A stretch of DNA of 64,000 nucleotides, from positions 124,001 to 188,000 of the forward strand of contig NZ_JACXBW010000010.1 in the NCBI RefSeq assembly GCF_014712225.1, in the 5' to 3' direction. This document shows, one piece after another, positions 8,403 through 16,899 of this stretch. Each line of letters begins with the position of its first letter. Position 1 is the first letter of the stretch. The translations under genes and the position numbers were made by a program. The DNA comes from Pseudarthrobacter sulfonivorans. GTDB taxonomy: Bacteria; Actinomycetota; Actinomycetes; Actinomycetales; Micrococcaceae. The notes under the pieces were generated by a model. The model saw only the letters and a list, made by a program, of their open reading frames with translations, did no database searches and was not told the DNA's origin.

Positions 8403-9812
8403 TCAGCGGCTCGTCACCTTGCCGGAGAGTTTCGCGATCGGGGCGAGCACCAAAGGCCTGGCAGCGAACCAGACGGCGACGATGATGAGCAGCGAAGCGA
8501 AGAAGATCCAGAACCCGGCCCAGTTCACGTCGTCGGTACCGCCATACATGTGGTTCAGATTCCGCAGCGCCCCGGTCGCGAACACGAGTGCGACGTGCAC
8601 GACGATGAATGACACGAAGTACAGCATTACCGGGAAGTGGACTGCTCTCGCCCATTCGACCGGATAGACCCGGTTGAGCGTCTTGGTGTTCTTCGGCCAC
8701 AGTCCCGACATCCGTACACCCGTGATGGCCGCGACCGGGGCGGCGAGGAAGACAGTGATGAAGTACATGATCTGCTGCAGGCTGTTGTAGTTTACCCACC
8801 CGTTCTCGGTCGGCCAGTCCAGTGAGATGTACTGCAGCAGCGCGGAGAGCGCGTTGGGGAACACTTCCCAACTCGTGGGCACGATCCTCATCCAGTGCCC
8901 GGTAACGAATAGCAGCACAATGAATACCAGGCCGTTGACGAGCCACAGGATGTCGAGCGTCTGGTGGAACCAGAGCGCCAGACTGATCTTGCCCTTGCCG
9001 TCCTTGGACCACTTTGGCGTCCAGTAGGCGTCCGGACGTTTCTCGGTGCGTACCTGAAGACCCGATCTGATGATCAGGACCATCAGGAACACGTTGAAAA
9101 AGTGCTGCCACTGTACCCACGCGGGGAACCCGGATGTCGCGCTGTCGGGCAAATGGTACTCACCAGGGAACGTAGTCAAAAAGTCGCTCATGAAGTCTAG
9201 GTTGACGAACCAGCGGGCGGCGATCACCAGGCCAGTCGCCGCGAGCAGCAGCCCGAAGACGCCGATAAGCGCGTAACGCAGCAGCTGCCCGGGGGTGCGT
9301 GTACCGAACCGCCCGGGCTCCTGCGCAGCTGCGCTGCGGGGACTGGCCTGGGCGGTGTTCACCGGCCGTGCCCTGGAGGGGCCGCCGGCTGCTGCCGCCG
9401 TCTCGGGTGGAGCCTCGGAGGGCGCAGGAGAGGACTTGCGCGCCAACCCCTGGCGACCGGATCTTGTTGGTGCAGGAACTCCGGTCGCCGAAGGGGACGC
9501 ACTTTTGTGCGTGGGCGTCGCTTGGCCGGGTGCCGCGGATTGCGCGACACCCGATTGGCCGGCGGCCGCGGATTGCGCGGCAGTCGCTTGGAGGGATACC
9601 ACGGGTTGCGTGGCATCCGATTCATTGGCTTTTCGTGGCAAGCCTTGGCGGCGACCCGGCTTCGTCGGAGGCGCAGCGGCCTGCCGGGCATTCACGGCTT
9701 CGCCCCCGGGGCCGTCGGCCCCCGCAGGACCGGTAGTAACGTCCGACGCTACCGAGGACTGTAGCTCGTCAGTAGTAATCCGGGGCAGACCCCTTCGAAG
9801 CCGTTCCGTCAT
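8403..9812 (-). CDS. Cytochrome b561-like membrane protein with low-complexity N-terminus
   Basis: 469 residues. The first 165 are Ala/Pro/Ser-rich and contain three copies of an R-x-G-L-[PA]-R motif at about residues 6-11, 55-60 and 120-125. From about 178 there are roughly six membrane segments of the cytochrome b561/NiFe-hydrogenase b subunit type, with histidines in [20 protein letters not shown] and [10 protein letters not shown]...VVHVALV that could bind two b hemes. The ATG is five bases after the etfA stop, so translation is probably coupled. The context suggests transfer of electrons from ETF to the quinone pool; that is inference. I do not recognise a named family with this N-terminus. 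Confidence 0.78.
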   Translation of the reverse strand: MTERLRRGLPRITTDELQSSVASDVTTGPAGADGPGGEAVNARQAAAPPTKPGRRQGLPRKANESDATQPVVSLQATAAQSAAAGQSGVAQSAAPGQATPTHKSASPSATGVPAPTRSGRQGLARKSSPAPSEAPPETAAAAGGPSRARPVNTAQASPRSAAAQEPGRFGTRTPGQLLRYALIGVFGLLLAATGLVIAARWFVNLDFMSDFLTTFPGEYHLPDSATSGFPAWVQWQHFFNVFLMVLIIRSGLQVRTEKRPDAYWTPKWSKDGKGKISLALWFHQTLDILWLVNGLVFIVLLFVTGHWMRIVPTSWEVFPNALSALLQYISLDWPTENGWVNYNSLQQIMYFITVFLAAPVAAITGVRMSGLWPKNTKTLNRVYPVEWARAVHFPVMLYFVSFIVVHVALVFATGALRNLNHMYGGTDDVNWAGFWIFFASLLIIVAVWFAARPLVLAPIAKLSGKVTSR

Positions 9813-9817
9813 GCTGG

Positions 9818-10804
9818 CTACTTCTTCCGGGCTTCGATTGCGTCGATCAGCTGCGGGACGACTGCGAACAGGTCCCCGACGACGCCGAAGTCGGCGATCT
9901 CGAAGATCGGAGCCTCCGCGTCCTTGTTAATCGCGACGATGGTCTTTGCTGTCTGCATACCGGCGCGATGCTGGATCGCGCCGGAGATACCGAGCGCGAC
10001 GTACAGCTGCGGCGACACAGAGACTCCGGTCTGTCCGACCTGGCTTGTCTGCGGAATGTAACCGGCATCCACCGCGGCACGGGACGCGCCGACGGCAGCA
10101 CCCAGGGTATCGGCGAGCTGCTCCACGAGCACGAACTTCTCCTCGGAGCCAAGTCCGCGGCCACCCGAAACGACCTTGGCAGCGCCACGCAACTCGGGCC
10201 GATTCGCAGCCACGGTCGCCTCGGTGTGCCCCGTGATCGTAGCGGCCGCAGCACCGCTCGACACTACCTCAAGTGCCTCGGCAACAAGCGGTTGGCCTTC
10301 GGCCCGAGCATCAATCGCACCCTGACGTATCGTAATTACGAGCGGTCCTGTACTTGCAGCGGAGTCAACGTTGTACGAGCCCCCGTACACCGAGTGATGG
10401 GCCACTATTCCCTCGTCATCACGTGAGACGTTCACTGCGTCGACGGCGAGGGCAGAGTGTGTTCGCGCTGCGAATCGAGCCGCCACGTCACGACCCTCGA
10501 TCGAGTTGGAGATCAGCACGGCTTCAGGTGCAACCAGCCTTGCGGCGGCGGCAAGAGCGTCTGCGCCCGGTACGGTCAGTGATGTTGCGACGTCGGCTGC
10601 CTCTGCCACGAGGACACGTGTGGCCCCGAATGTTGCCACGATTGCGGCGGCATCGGCCGCCTGGCCGGGCGAGGCGACAACGAGTGCGATAGGACTGCCG
10701 ACCTGCGCCGCGGCGCCGATGAGGGCCGCGGCACTCTTTTGCACCGTGCCGGTTGGCGATACTTCGGCGAGAACGAGGATCGAATCAGCGGGGAAATCGG
10801 ACAT
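9818..10804 (-). CDS. etfA: Electron transfer flavoprotein alpha subunit
   Basis: 328 residues starting [15 protein letters not shown]. The C-terminal FAD domain is clear: [30 protein letters not shown], then [30 protein letters not shown] and [10 protein letters not shown]. The ATG at 10804 has GAGGAG eight bases upstream and lies just past the etfB stop. ETF accepts electrons from acyl-CoA dehydrogenases, of which this window has five genes. It passes them to a membrane oxidoreductase; no ETF:quinone oxidoreductase is seen here, only the cytochrome b-like gene downstream. Confidence 0.95.
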   Translation of the reverse strand: MSDFPADSILVLAEVSPTGTVQKSAAALIGAAAQVGSPIALVVASPGQAADAAAIVATFGATRVLVAEAADVATSLTVPGADALAAAARLVAPEAVLISNSIEGRDVAARFAARTHSALAVDAVNVSRDDEGIVAHHSVYGGSYNVDSAASTGPLVITIRQGAIDARAEGQPLVAEALEVVSSGAAAATITGHTEATVAANRPELRGAAKVVSGGRGLGSEEKFVLVEQLADTLGAAVGASRAAVDAGYIPQTSQVGQTGVSVSPQLYVALGISGAIQHRAGMQTAKTIVAINKDAEAPIFEIADFGVVGDLFAVVPQLIDAIEARKK

Positions 10805-10815
10805 ATTCGTGCTCC

Positions 10816-11592
10816 TCACACCAGTCGGTTCTGAACGAGGAAGTCTGCGAGCTGGCTGGCCGCATCCCCCTCATCGATGATTTTGACGCCGGCTGCGCGC
10901 GCCGGCCGCTCCGAGACGGCTACGACAATCGAGCGCCCCTTTGATTCGTCCTCGGCGTTTATCCCAAGGTCGTTGGCCGTAAGCGTTTCAAACGGCTTCT
11001 TTTTCGCGGCCATGATGCCCTTGAAGTTGGGGAATCGCGCGTCCGGAAGGGCCTCGGTAATAGATACAACCGCGGGCAGGTCTGCCCTTACGTTCACCGA
11101 TCCGTTCTCGACGGCACGGACACCGGCAACTGCTCCTTCGGAGATCTCAACCGAGGATAGATTGGTGGCGGCAGGCACGCCGAGCAGCTCCGCGACGATC
11201 GACGGAATGACGCCGCCCGATCCGTCCGTGGAGAGGTTCCCGGCCAGCACGAGGTCAAAACCCGTGCGGCGGATGGCTGCCGCGAGAACTTCGCCAGTCA
11301 GCCCGAGATCGGCGCCCATCAGGGCGTCATCCATCACGTGCACAGCACTCGCAGCACCCATTGCAAGTGCTTTGCGAAGGGTGCCGGGTACGGTGTTTGG
11401 TCCGACCGACATCACGACGATCTCTGTGTCGGCGTTCTTGTCGGCATAGGTCAGCGCCACTTCCAGGGCACGCTCGCCGATCTCATCGGGCACGGCATCG
11501 TTTGCCGCACGATCCGCGAGGCCTGTCTCCAGGTCCAACTTACGGTCCCCGTATGTGTCGGGGACTTCTTTCACAAGGACAATGATCTTCAT
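10816..11592 (-). CDS. etfB: Electron transfer flavoprotein beta subunit
   Basis: 258 residues starting MKIIVLVKEVPDTYGDRK. AMP/FAD-binding segments typical of EtfB are present: NDAVPDEIGERALEVAL, TEIVVMSVGPN, and LVLAGNLSTDGSGGVIPSI. GAGGAG lies eight bases before the ATG at 11592. It is the first gene of the minus-strand operon and is preceded by the palindromic motif at 11634-11647. Confidence 0.95.
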   Translation of the reverse strand: MKIIVLVKEVPDTYGDRKLDLETGLADRAANDAVPDEIGERALEVALTYADKNADTEIVVMSVGPNTVPGTLRKALAMGAASAVHVMDDALMGADLGLTGEVLAAAIRRTGFDLVLAGNLSTDGSGGVIPSIVAELLGVPAATNLSSVEISEGAVAGVRAVENGSVNVRADLPAVVSITEALPDARFPNFKGIMAAKKKPFETLTANDLGINAEDESKGRSIVVAVSERPARAAGVKIIDEGDAASQLADFLVQNRLV

Positions 11593-11633
11593 TGAACGCT
11601 CCTCACCTCGGATTCCAGTGTGCCTTAATATTA

Positions 11634-11647
11634 GCTGGTTGACAAGC
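11634..11647. promoter_or_regulatory. Palindromic operator candidate a (GCTGGTTGACAAGC), upstream of etfB
   Basis: Fits the recurrent consensus GCTNGTYRACNARC. On the minus strand it is followed directly by TAATAT, a plausible -10 element, so a bound repressor would block the etfB promoter. Confidence 0.65.
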
Positions 11648-11729
11648 AAATTATGTTCCGCACATCTCTCGGTTCCACTCTCGGTGCCAGTGTCACTTTT
11701 CGCACTCCTTTGATGATCCATGAGAAATT

Positions 11730-11743
11730 GCTGGTTGACAATC
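11730..11743. promoter_or_regulatory. Palindromic operator candidate b (GCTGGTTGACAATC), upstream of the thiolase operon
   Basis: Second site in the same divergent region, on the side of the plus-strand operon. It contains TTGACA, which may double as a -35 element. Confidence 0.6.
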
Positions 11744-11858
11744 TATGATTTTGGAGCATCCTTGATAGGAGTACCAGGAGCGCTCTGTGCAACGCCATAA
11801 GGGTTGTACGGGACGCCTTACGTATCCCTAATAGCCACGATCAGGGGAGGACCGCGAA

Positions 11859-12038
11859 ATGGATCAGCTGACCTTCGTACATCGGATCGAGCAGACGGCG
11901 GCCCAACCGTGTTCTTGGCCACTAGGGCGCACAGACTACGCCGTCACGGATCCGTCGATCATGAATCGTGAGTTCACGCCTGAGCACTTCATGGCTCACT
12001 CCATAAGCCAGGGTTCAGTCGTCCACTTGCGGGGCTAA
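11859..12038 (+). CDS. Small ORF, 59 residues, first in the thiolase operon
   Basis: Starts MDQLTFVHRIEQTAAQPC and ends SQGSVVHLRG. A very strong ribosome binding site (AGGGGAGG) stands about seven bases before the ATG, and the stop is 61 bases before the thiolase start, which has its own site. I do not recognise the protein. It could be a small accessory protein or the surviving N-terminus of a larger one; the strong start signal argues that it is translated. Confidence 0.5.
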   Translation: MDQLTFVHRIEQTAAQPCSWPLGRTDYAVTDPSIMNREFTPEHFMAHSISQGSVVHLRG

Positions 12039-12099
12039 TTGATTCGAAAATCGTGGTTGGGCCTAAGTCGGCCCAGCCCAAACATTGAGGAGCAAACAT

Positions 12100-13230
12100 A
12101 TGAGGGACGCAGTCATAGTTGACGCCGTTCGGACACCTATCGGCAAGCGAGGGGGTGCCCTTGCTGACGTACATCCCGCGGAGCTCTCAGCCGTGGTCCT
12201 CCGCGCGCTGGTGGAGCGCACGGGTATGGACCCAGCTTTGGTCGATGACGTCATCTGGGGATGTGTAAGCCAGGTGTCTGAGCAGGCCAGCAATGTCGGA
12301 CGCAATGCCATTCTTACTGCGGGCTGGCCTGAGAGCGTGCCCGGTACCTCGGTGAATCGGGCCTGTGGATCGAGTCAGCAGGCGGTCAGCTTCGCCGCTG
12401 CCGGCGTAATCGCGGGTCACTACGACATCGCTGTGGCCGGTGGTGTCGAGTCGATGAGCCGGGTTCCGATGGGTAGCGCCGCTCAAGGCGCGCAGTCTGT
12501 TCCGACGGCGGTGCTCGAGCATTATGGCGTGGAAGCCTTCAACCAGGGTGTCGGCGCAGAGATGATCGCGGAGAAGTGGGGATTCTCCCGCACGCAGCTC
12601 GATGAGTACGCATTGCGATCACATGAGCTCACTGCGGCCGCGGTCGACGCGGGGGCATTCAACGCTCAACTCGCCTCGGTCGCAACTCTGAACGCGGACG
12701 AGGGCCTCCGCCGTGGCGGATCGTTGGAGAAGCTGGCGTCCCTGGCTACGCCCTTCAAGGAAGACGGCGTCATCCATGCCGGGAATGCATCTCAGATCTC
12801 TGACGGTGCTGGTGCCGTCCTCGTGATGACCTCGGAGATGGCCCGGAAGAATGGGCTCACCCCAATTGCAAGAATCCATACCTGCGTGGTTGCCGGCGAC
12901 GATCCTGTCATCATGCTTACTGGCCCGATCCGAGCCACGGAAATGGCACTGCGCAAATCAGGCCTGTCGATTGATGACATAGGCGCATTTGAGGTCAACG
13001 AGGCTTTCGCACCCGTTCCTCTGGCCTGGCTTCAGGAGACGGGCGCCAAACCTGATCGCCTCAACCCGGTAGGTGGCGCCATCGCCGTGGGGCACCCGCT
13101 GGGAGGTTCAGGCGCGATCCTCATGACCCGTCTGGTGCACCACATGCGGGATAACGGGATTCGGTACGGCCTCCAGACCATGTGCGAGGCCGGTGGCCTC
13201 GCGAACGCGACGATCCTCGAACTGCTGTAG
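12100..13230 (+). CDS. Acetyl-CoA acetyltransferase (thiolase)
   Basis: 376 residues starting MRDAVIVDAVRTPIGKRGG. Catalytic motifs: NRACGSSQQAV (acyl cysteine), NEAFAPVPLAW and GGAIAVGHPLGGSGA (histidine), and MCEAGGLANA (second cysteine). GAGGAG lies about eight bases before the ATG. It is of the FadA type and would release acetyl-CoA or propionyl-CoA from a 3-oxoacyl-CoA made by the SDR and crotonases downstream. Confidence 0.93.
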   Translation: MRDAVIVDAVRTPIGKRGGALADVHPAELSAVVLRALVERTGMDPALVDDVIWGCVSQVSEQASNVGRNAILTAGWPESVPGTSVNRACGSSQQAVSFAAAGVIAGHYDIAVAGGVESMSRVPMGSAAQGAQSVPTAVLEHYGVEAFNQGVGAEMIAEKWGFSRTQLDEYALRSHELTAAAVDAGAFNAQLASVATLNADEGLRRGGSLEKLASLATPFKEDGVIHAGNASQISDGAGAVLVMTSEMARKNGLTPIARIHTCVVAGDDPVIMLTGPIRATEMALRKSGLSIDDIGAFEVNEAFAPVPLAWLQETGAKPDRLNPVGGAIAVGHPLGGSGAILMTRLVHHMRDNGIRYGLQTMCEAGGLANATILELL

Positions 13231-13234
13231 CCCC

Positions 13235-13267
13235 CTTCCGCCAGTTAGCACACAACGCCGGCGGAAG
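13235..13267 (+). terminator. Intercistronic hairpin (arms CTTCCGCC / GGCGGAAG)
   Basis: A perfect 8-bp inverted repeat just after the thiolase stop and 84 bases before the SDR start. No T-run follows. It may stabilise or partly terminate the thiolase message. Confidence 0.45.
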
Positions 13268-13350
13268 TTGAAATCATTCACGCTCGAAAAATGCTTGAAC
13301 GGGACCAGCACTGGTCGTGGTCGAGCCGAGCACCCAAATCAGGAGACATT

Positions 13351-14118
13351 ATGAAAATAGACGAATCAGTCATTGCGGTGACCGGCGGAGCATCTGGTCT
13401 AGGGTTCGCGACCGCTCAGCGACTCGTCGAGCTGGGCGCGAAGGTCGCACTCGTCGATCTGCCAGGCTCTGATGGTAAAGCTGCGGCGGCAACCCTGGGT
13501 GACCGCGCACTGTTCGCGCCGGGCGATGTCACTGATGAAGAGTCGTTTGGAGGCGCCCTGGACGCCGCTGAGGCGGCACTCGGCCCCTTGCGGGGGCTCG
13601 TTCACTGCGCGGGAAGCGGTCGCAAGCTCAGGCTCCTCGACAAGGAGGGAAACCCTGGTTCCCAGGCTGACTTCGAGTTCGTCATCAAATTGAATCTGGT
13701 CGGCAGCTTCAACGCGCTCCGTTTGGCAGCGGCCCGCATCAACAAGCATGATGCCATCGACGGAGAGCGGGGGGCCATCATTATGACGGCGTCCGTCGCA
13801 GCGTTCGAAGGTCAGATCGGCCAGATCCCGTACACGGCGTCGAAGGCGGCCGTCGTCGGGATGACCATTACGGCTGCTCGCGATCTCGCGAGCAAAGGAA
13901 TCCGCGTCTGCACCATCGCGCCGGGCATCATGGACACCCCCTTGCTTGGCCGTCTGCGTGAGGATGTCCGGGAGAGCCTCGCCGTCAGCGTCCCGAACCC
14001 CCAACGTCTCGGCCGCCCTGATGAGTACGCGCAGTTGGCAGCTCACATCCTGGAGAACGCCTACTTGAATGGCGAGACCATCCGTCTCGACGGCGCCCTG
14101 CGCATGGCACCCAGGTAG
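13351..14118 (+). CDS. SDR dehydrogenase, 3-hydroxyacyl-CoA dehydrogenase type II-like
   Basis: 255 residues, classical short-chain dehydrogenase. TGGASGLGFAT is the cofactor motif, GDVTDEES binds adenine, TASVAAFEGQIGQIPYTASKAAV contains the Ser-Tyr-Lys triad, and IAPGIMDTPLL follows. It resembles the 17beta-HSD10/2-methyl-3-hydroxybutyryl-CoA dehydrogenase group, which oxidises 3-hydroxyacyl-CoA including 2-methyl-branched ones. AGGAGA lies five to six bases before the ATG at 13351. Eight bases separate it from the next gene. Confidence 0.85.
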   Translation: MKIDESVIAVTGGASGLGFATAQRLVELGAKVALVDLPGSDGKAAAATLGDRALFAPGDVTDEESFGGALDAAEAALGPLRGLVHCAGSGRKLRLLDKEGNPGSQADFEFVIKLNLVGSFNALRLAAARINKHDAIDGERGAIIMTASVAAFEGQIGQIPYTASKAAVVGMTITAARDLASKGIRVCTIAPGIMDTPLLGRLREDVRESLAVSVPNPQRLGRPDEYAQLAAHILENAYLNGETIRLDGALRMAPR

Positions 14119-14126
14119 GCCGGGTC

Positions 14127-14909
14127 ATGGCCGATTTGGAATATACCGTCACCGATGGCATCGGGACGATCCTGCTGAACCGCCCGCAGGCGAAAAACGC
14201 CTTTACGCTCGAGATGATCGATCAGTGGGCTGATGCCCTCCGCTCGGCCAAGACGGATCCCTCCGTAAGGGTCGTCGTATTGACGGGCGCCGGTGACGCG
14301 TTCTGCGCGGGCATCGATCTGTCGGTTCTCGAAGCAGTGGGCGACGAGCCCATAGCCCTGAAGTCCATGCTGAGTGACGGCGTGCACCAAGTCGCACATG
14401 CCGTCGCAGAACTGGACAAGCCGATGATTGCCGCTGTCAACGGAGCAGCGGTGGGCGCCGGAATGGACATGGCGCTGATGTGCGACATCCGATTGATGAA
14501 ACAGTCGGCACGCATGTCTGAGGGGTATATCAAGGTCGGGCTTGTCCCCGGAGACGGAGGGTGCTACTACCTCCCGCGCCTGGTCGGGATGGCCAAAGCT
14601 CTGGAGATGCTCTGGACCGGCGACTTCGTGGACTCCGCTGAGGCGCTGCGGATCGGTCTCGTGAGTCATGTGTATTCCGATGATGACTTCGAGAAATCGT
14701 ACGGCGATTTCGTGGCCAGGCTCGCAAAACAGCCGCCGATCAACGTGAGGATGATCAAGCGCGCGACGTACCAGTCTGCAAGGTCTGATTTACGCACCGC
14801 GCTTGATCTGATTTCGTCACATCTGGCAGTGGTTCACGGGACAAACGACTCCCGTGAGGCGCGTTCTGCTTTCCAGGAGCGTCGCCAGCCGTCGTTCGTA
14901 GGTAGTTAA
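14127..14909 (+). CDS. Enoyl-CoA hydratase/isomerase family protein 1
   Basis: 260 residues with the crotonase fold. The oxyanion-hole segments GDAFCAGIDLS and NGAAVGAGMDMALMCD are intact. The usual hydratase glutamate after GG/AG-x-x is Asp here (GAGMD), and the second glutamate position (PE-x-x-x-G in hydratases) is not conserved (EGYIKVGL). It may therefore act as an isomerase or hydrolase and not as a classical hydratase. It lies between the SDR and a second crotonase. Confidence 0.87.
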   Translation: MADLEYTVTDGIGTILLNRPQAKNAFTLEMIDQWADALRSAKTDPSVRVVVLTGAGDAFCAGIDLSVLEAVGDEPIALKSMLSDGVHQVAHAVAELDKPMIAAVNGAAVGAGMDMALMCDIRLMKQSARMSEGYIKVGLVPGDGGCYYLPRLVGMAKALEMLWTGDFVDSAEALRIGLVSHVYSDDDFEKSYGDFVARLAKQPPINVRMIKRATYQSARSDLRTALDLISSHLAVVHGTNDSREARSAFQERRQPSFVGS

Positions 14910-14924
14910 GGGCAGGATCAGGAA

Positions 14925-15716
14925 ATGGAAAACGAGGAATCAGTGCTGTTCTCCGTGGAAGACGGAATCGCACGGATCACACTGAACCGTCCGGAGCGGA
15001 AGAACGCGATCGACGAGTCCATGTGGCGGTCACTCGCGGCGGTACTTGCTGACGTGAGGAACCATCCCGGCATCCGGGTTGTGGTGCTCTCAGGTGCTGG
15101 CGGCGATTTCTGCGCGGGCGCGGACGTGGCCAAGAGCGCCCACGCGGAGCACCCGGTTCCGCGTTTGCGGCGGATTGGTGACGTCGCATTGGCTCTGTTC
15201 GAGTTGCCCATGCCGGTCATCGCGAAGGTCGACGGCGTTGCAGCGGGGGCCGGGTGCAACATGGCCCTTGCCTGTGACTTTGTGATCGCGTCCACCAGAT
15301 CACGGTTCACGGAGATCTTCACGCGACGTGGTCTCTCCATCGACTTCGGCGGCTCCTGGCTTTTGCCGAGGATTGCTGGAATGCAACAGGCAAAGCGGCT
15401 GGCGTTTCTCGCAGAGGTCATCGACGCTGAGGAAGCGTACAGGCTGGGACTGGTGACCTGGCTGACCCCGCAGGACGAGCTGGATGGGCTCGTTACCTCA
15501 ACAGCGCAGCGTCTCGCCGCGCTACCGCCTATCGCGCTGGCCCAGACCAAGAGGTTGCTCAACGACGGTGCAGGAAGCAGCCTGCGCGATGCCATCGGCA
15601 ATGAGTCAGCGGCGCAGGCTGTCAACTTCGCCACAGAAGATGCACCGGCGGCTTTCCGGGCGTTCCTAGAAAAGACCGACCCACCGACCTATTCCGGTCG
15701 ATGGGCACTGGGCTGA
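14925..15716 (+). CDS. Enoyl-CoA hydratase/isomerase family protein 2 (PaaG-like)
   Basis: 263 residues. Crotonase motifs GGDFCAGADVA and DGVAAGAGCNMALACDF are present. The first hydratase glutamate is replaced by Asn and the second is absent. RGLSIDFGGSWLLPR keeps the aspartate that serves PaaG-type enoyl-CoA isomerases. Most likely a delta3/delta2 or ring-type isomerase. It is 15 bases downstream of its paralogue. Confidence 0.87.
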   Translation: MENEESVLFSVEDGIARITLNRPERKNAIDESMWRSLAAVLADVRNHPGIRVVVLSGAGGDFCAGADVAKSAHAEHPVPRLRRIGDVALALFELPMPVIAKVDGVAAGAGCNMALACDFVIASTRSRFTEIFTRRGLSIDFGGSWLLPRIAGMQQAKRLAFLAEVIDAEEAYRLGLVTWLTPQDELDGLVTSTAQRLAALPPIALAQTKRLLNDGAGSSLRDAIGNESAAQAVNFATEDAPAAFRAFLEKTDPPTYSGRWALG

Positions 15717-15744
15717 CCGGCTCGATGATGAGGAGACGTATTCG

Positions 15745-16899
15745 ATGGACTTCATGACGCTCGAACCTGTGACCTTCCCCGATAACCTGGTGAAGCTTCG
15801 TCATGAGGTGCGTGAGTTCCTACGCAATGAGATCGAGAGCGGTCGTATCGAGTCGCACAGCGACCAGTGGCTCGCGGGGTGGGACCCGCAGTTCAGCCGT
15901 CGACTGGCCAACCAGGGGTGGATCGGCATGGCGCTCCCTAGTGAGTACGGCGGCTCCTCTGCGAGTCCGCTCGCCCGCTTCGTCGTGATCGAGGAACTCC
16001 TCGCGGCAGGCGCCCCGGTCGCGGCGCATTGGATCGCGGACCGTCAGTCTGGACCCTCGATTATGAAGTTCGGGTCGGAGGAGCAGCGACAGGCATTCCT
16101 ACCTCGAATCGCGCGCGGTGAGTGCTTTTTCGCAATCGGTATGAGTGAACCCGACACAGGCTCGGACCTCGCATCGGTGCGCACCAAGGGTACGCGGGTC
16201 GATGGTGGCTGGGTCCTCAACGGCACCAAAGTCTGGACGAGCGGCGCCCATAAGGCGGACGCCATGATCGCTCTGGTCCGGACTGAACCGCTCGGACAGG
16301 ACCGGCATGCCGGTTTGACGCAAGTGATTGTGGAACTGCCAGATCCGAACATCCAGGTGCGGCCCATCCGTTTGCTGACGGGTGAACATCACTTCAACGA
16401 GGTAGTCCTCGAGAACGTGTTCGTCCCCGATTCCAGGGTCCTGGGTGAGCCAGGTTCCGGCTGGAAGCAGGTCACGAGTGAGCTGGGCATGGAACGGAGC
16501 GGTCCCGAACGCATATTGTCGACATTCCCACTTCTTGTCACGGCCCTGCGGGCCATGGCCGCATCCGGAACCGCAATCGATCAGGTCGGTCTTGGTCGGC
16601 TGATTGCGCGACTGTGGGCACTTCGACAACTTTCGATCGCTGTCGCCGGAAAACTGGAGCTGGGGGAGGACCCCGCTATCGCCGCCGCCGTAGTCAAGGA
16701 CCTCGGCACACAATTTGAGGGAATGCTGATCGACGTCGTACGCACACTGGTCGATGTGGAACCGGACCCCGGATCCGCCGAGCCGCTTCCGCGGATGTTG
16801 GCCGAGGCCGTGCTGCACAGTCCGGGCTTCACGCTCCGCGGCGGGACGAACGAAATTCTGCGAGGACTTGTTGCCAAAGCGTTGGGAGATGGGGCATGA
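15745..16899 (+). CDS. Acyl-CoA dehydrogenase, large partner of a pair
   Basis: 384 residues. FAD and substrate segments FFAIGMSEPDTGSDLAS, WVLNGTKVWTSGAHKAD and the C-terminal LRGGTNEILRGLVAKAL are visible. GAGGAG stands about nine bases before the ATG. It overlaps the next acyl-CoA dehydrogenase by ATGA. Adjacent genes of about 385 and 350 residues resemble the heteromeric (alpha2beta2) acyl-CoA dehydrogenases of actinobacterial steroid side-chain degradation; co-assembly is inference. Confidence 0.9.
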   Translation: MDFMTLEPVTFPDNLVKLRHEVREFLRNEIESGRIESHSDQWLAGWDPQFSRRLANQGWIGMALPSEYGGSSASPLARFVVIEELLAAGAPVAAHWIADRQSGPSIMKFGSEEQRQAFLPRIARGECFFAIGMSEPDTGSDLASVRTKGTRVDGGWVLNGTKVWTSGAHKADAMIALVRTEPLGQDRHAGLTQVIVELPDPNIQVRPIRLLTGEHHFNEVVLENVFVPDSRVLGEPGSGWKQVTSELGMERSGPERILSTFPLLVTALRAMAASGTAIDQVGLGRLIARLWALRQLSIAVAGKLELGEDPAIAAAVVKDLGTQFEGMLIDVVRTLVDVEPDPGSAEPLPRMLAEAVLHSPGFTLRGGTNEILRGLVAKALGDGA

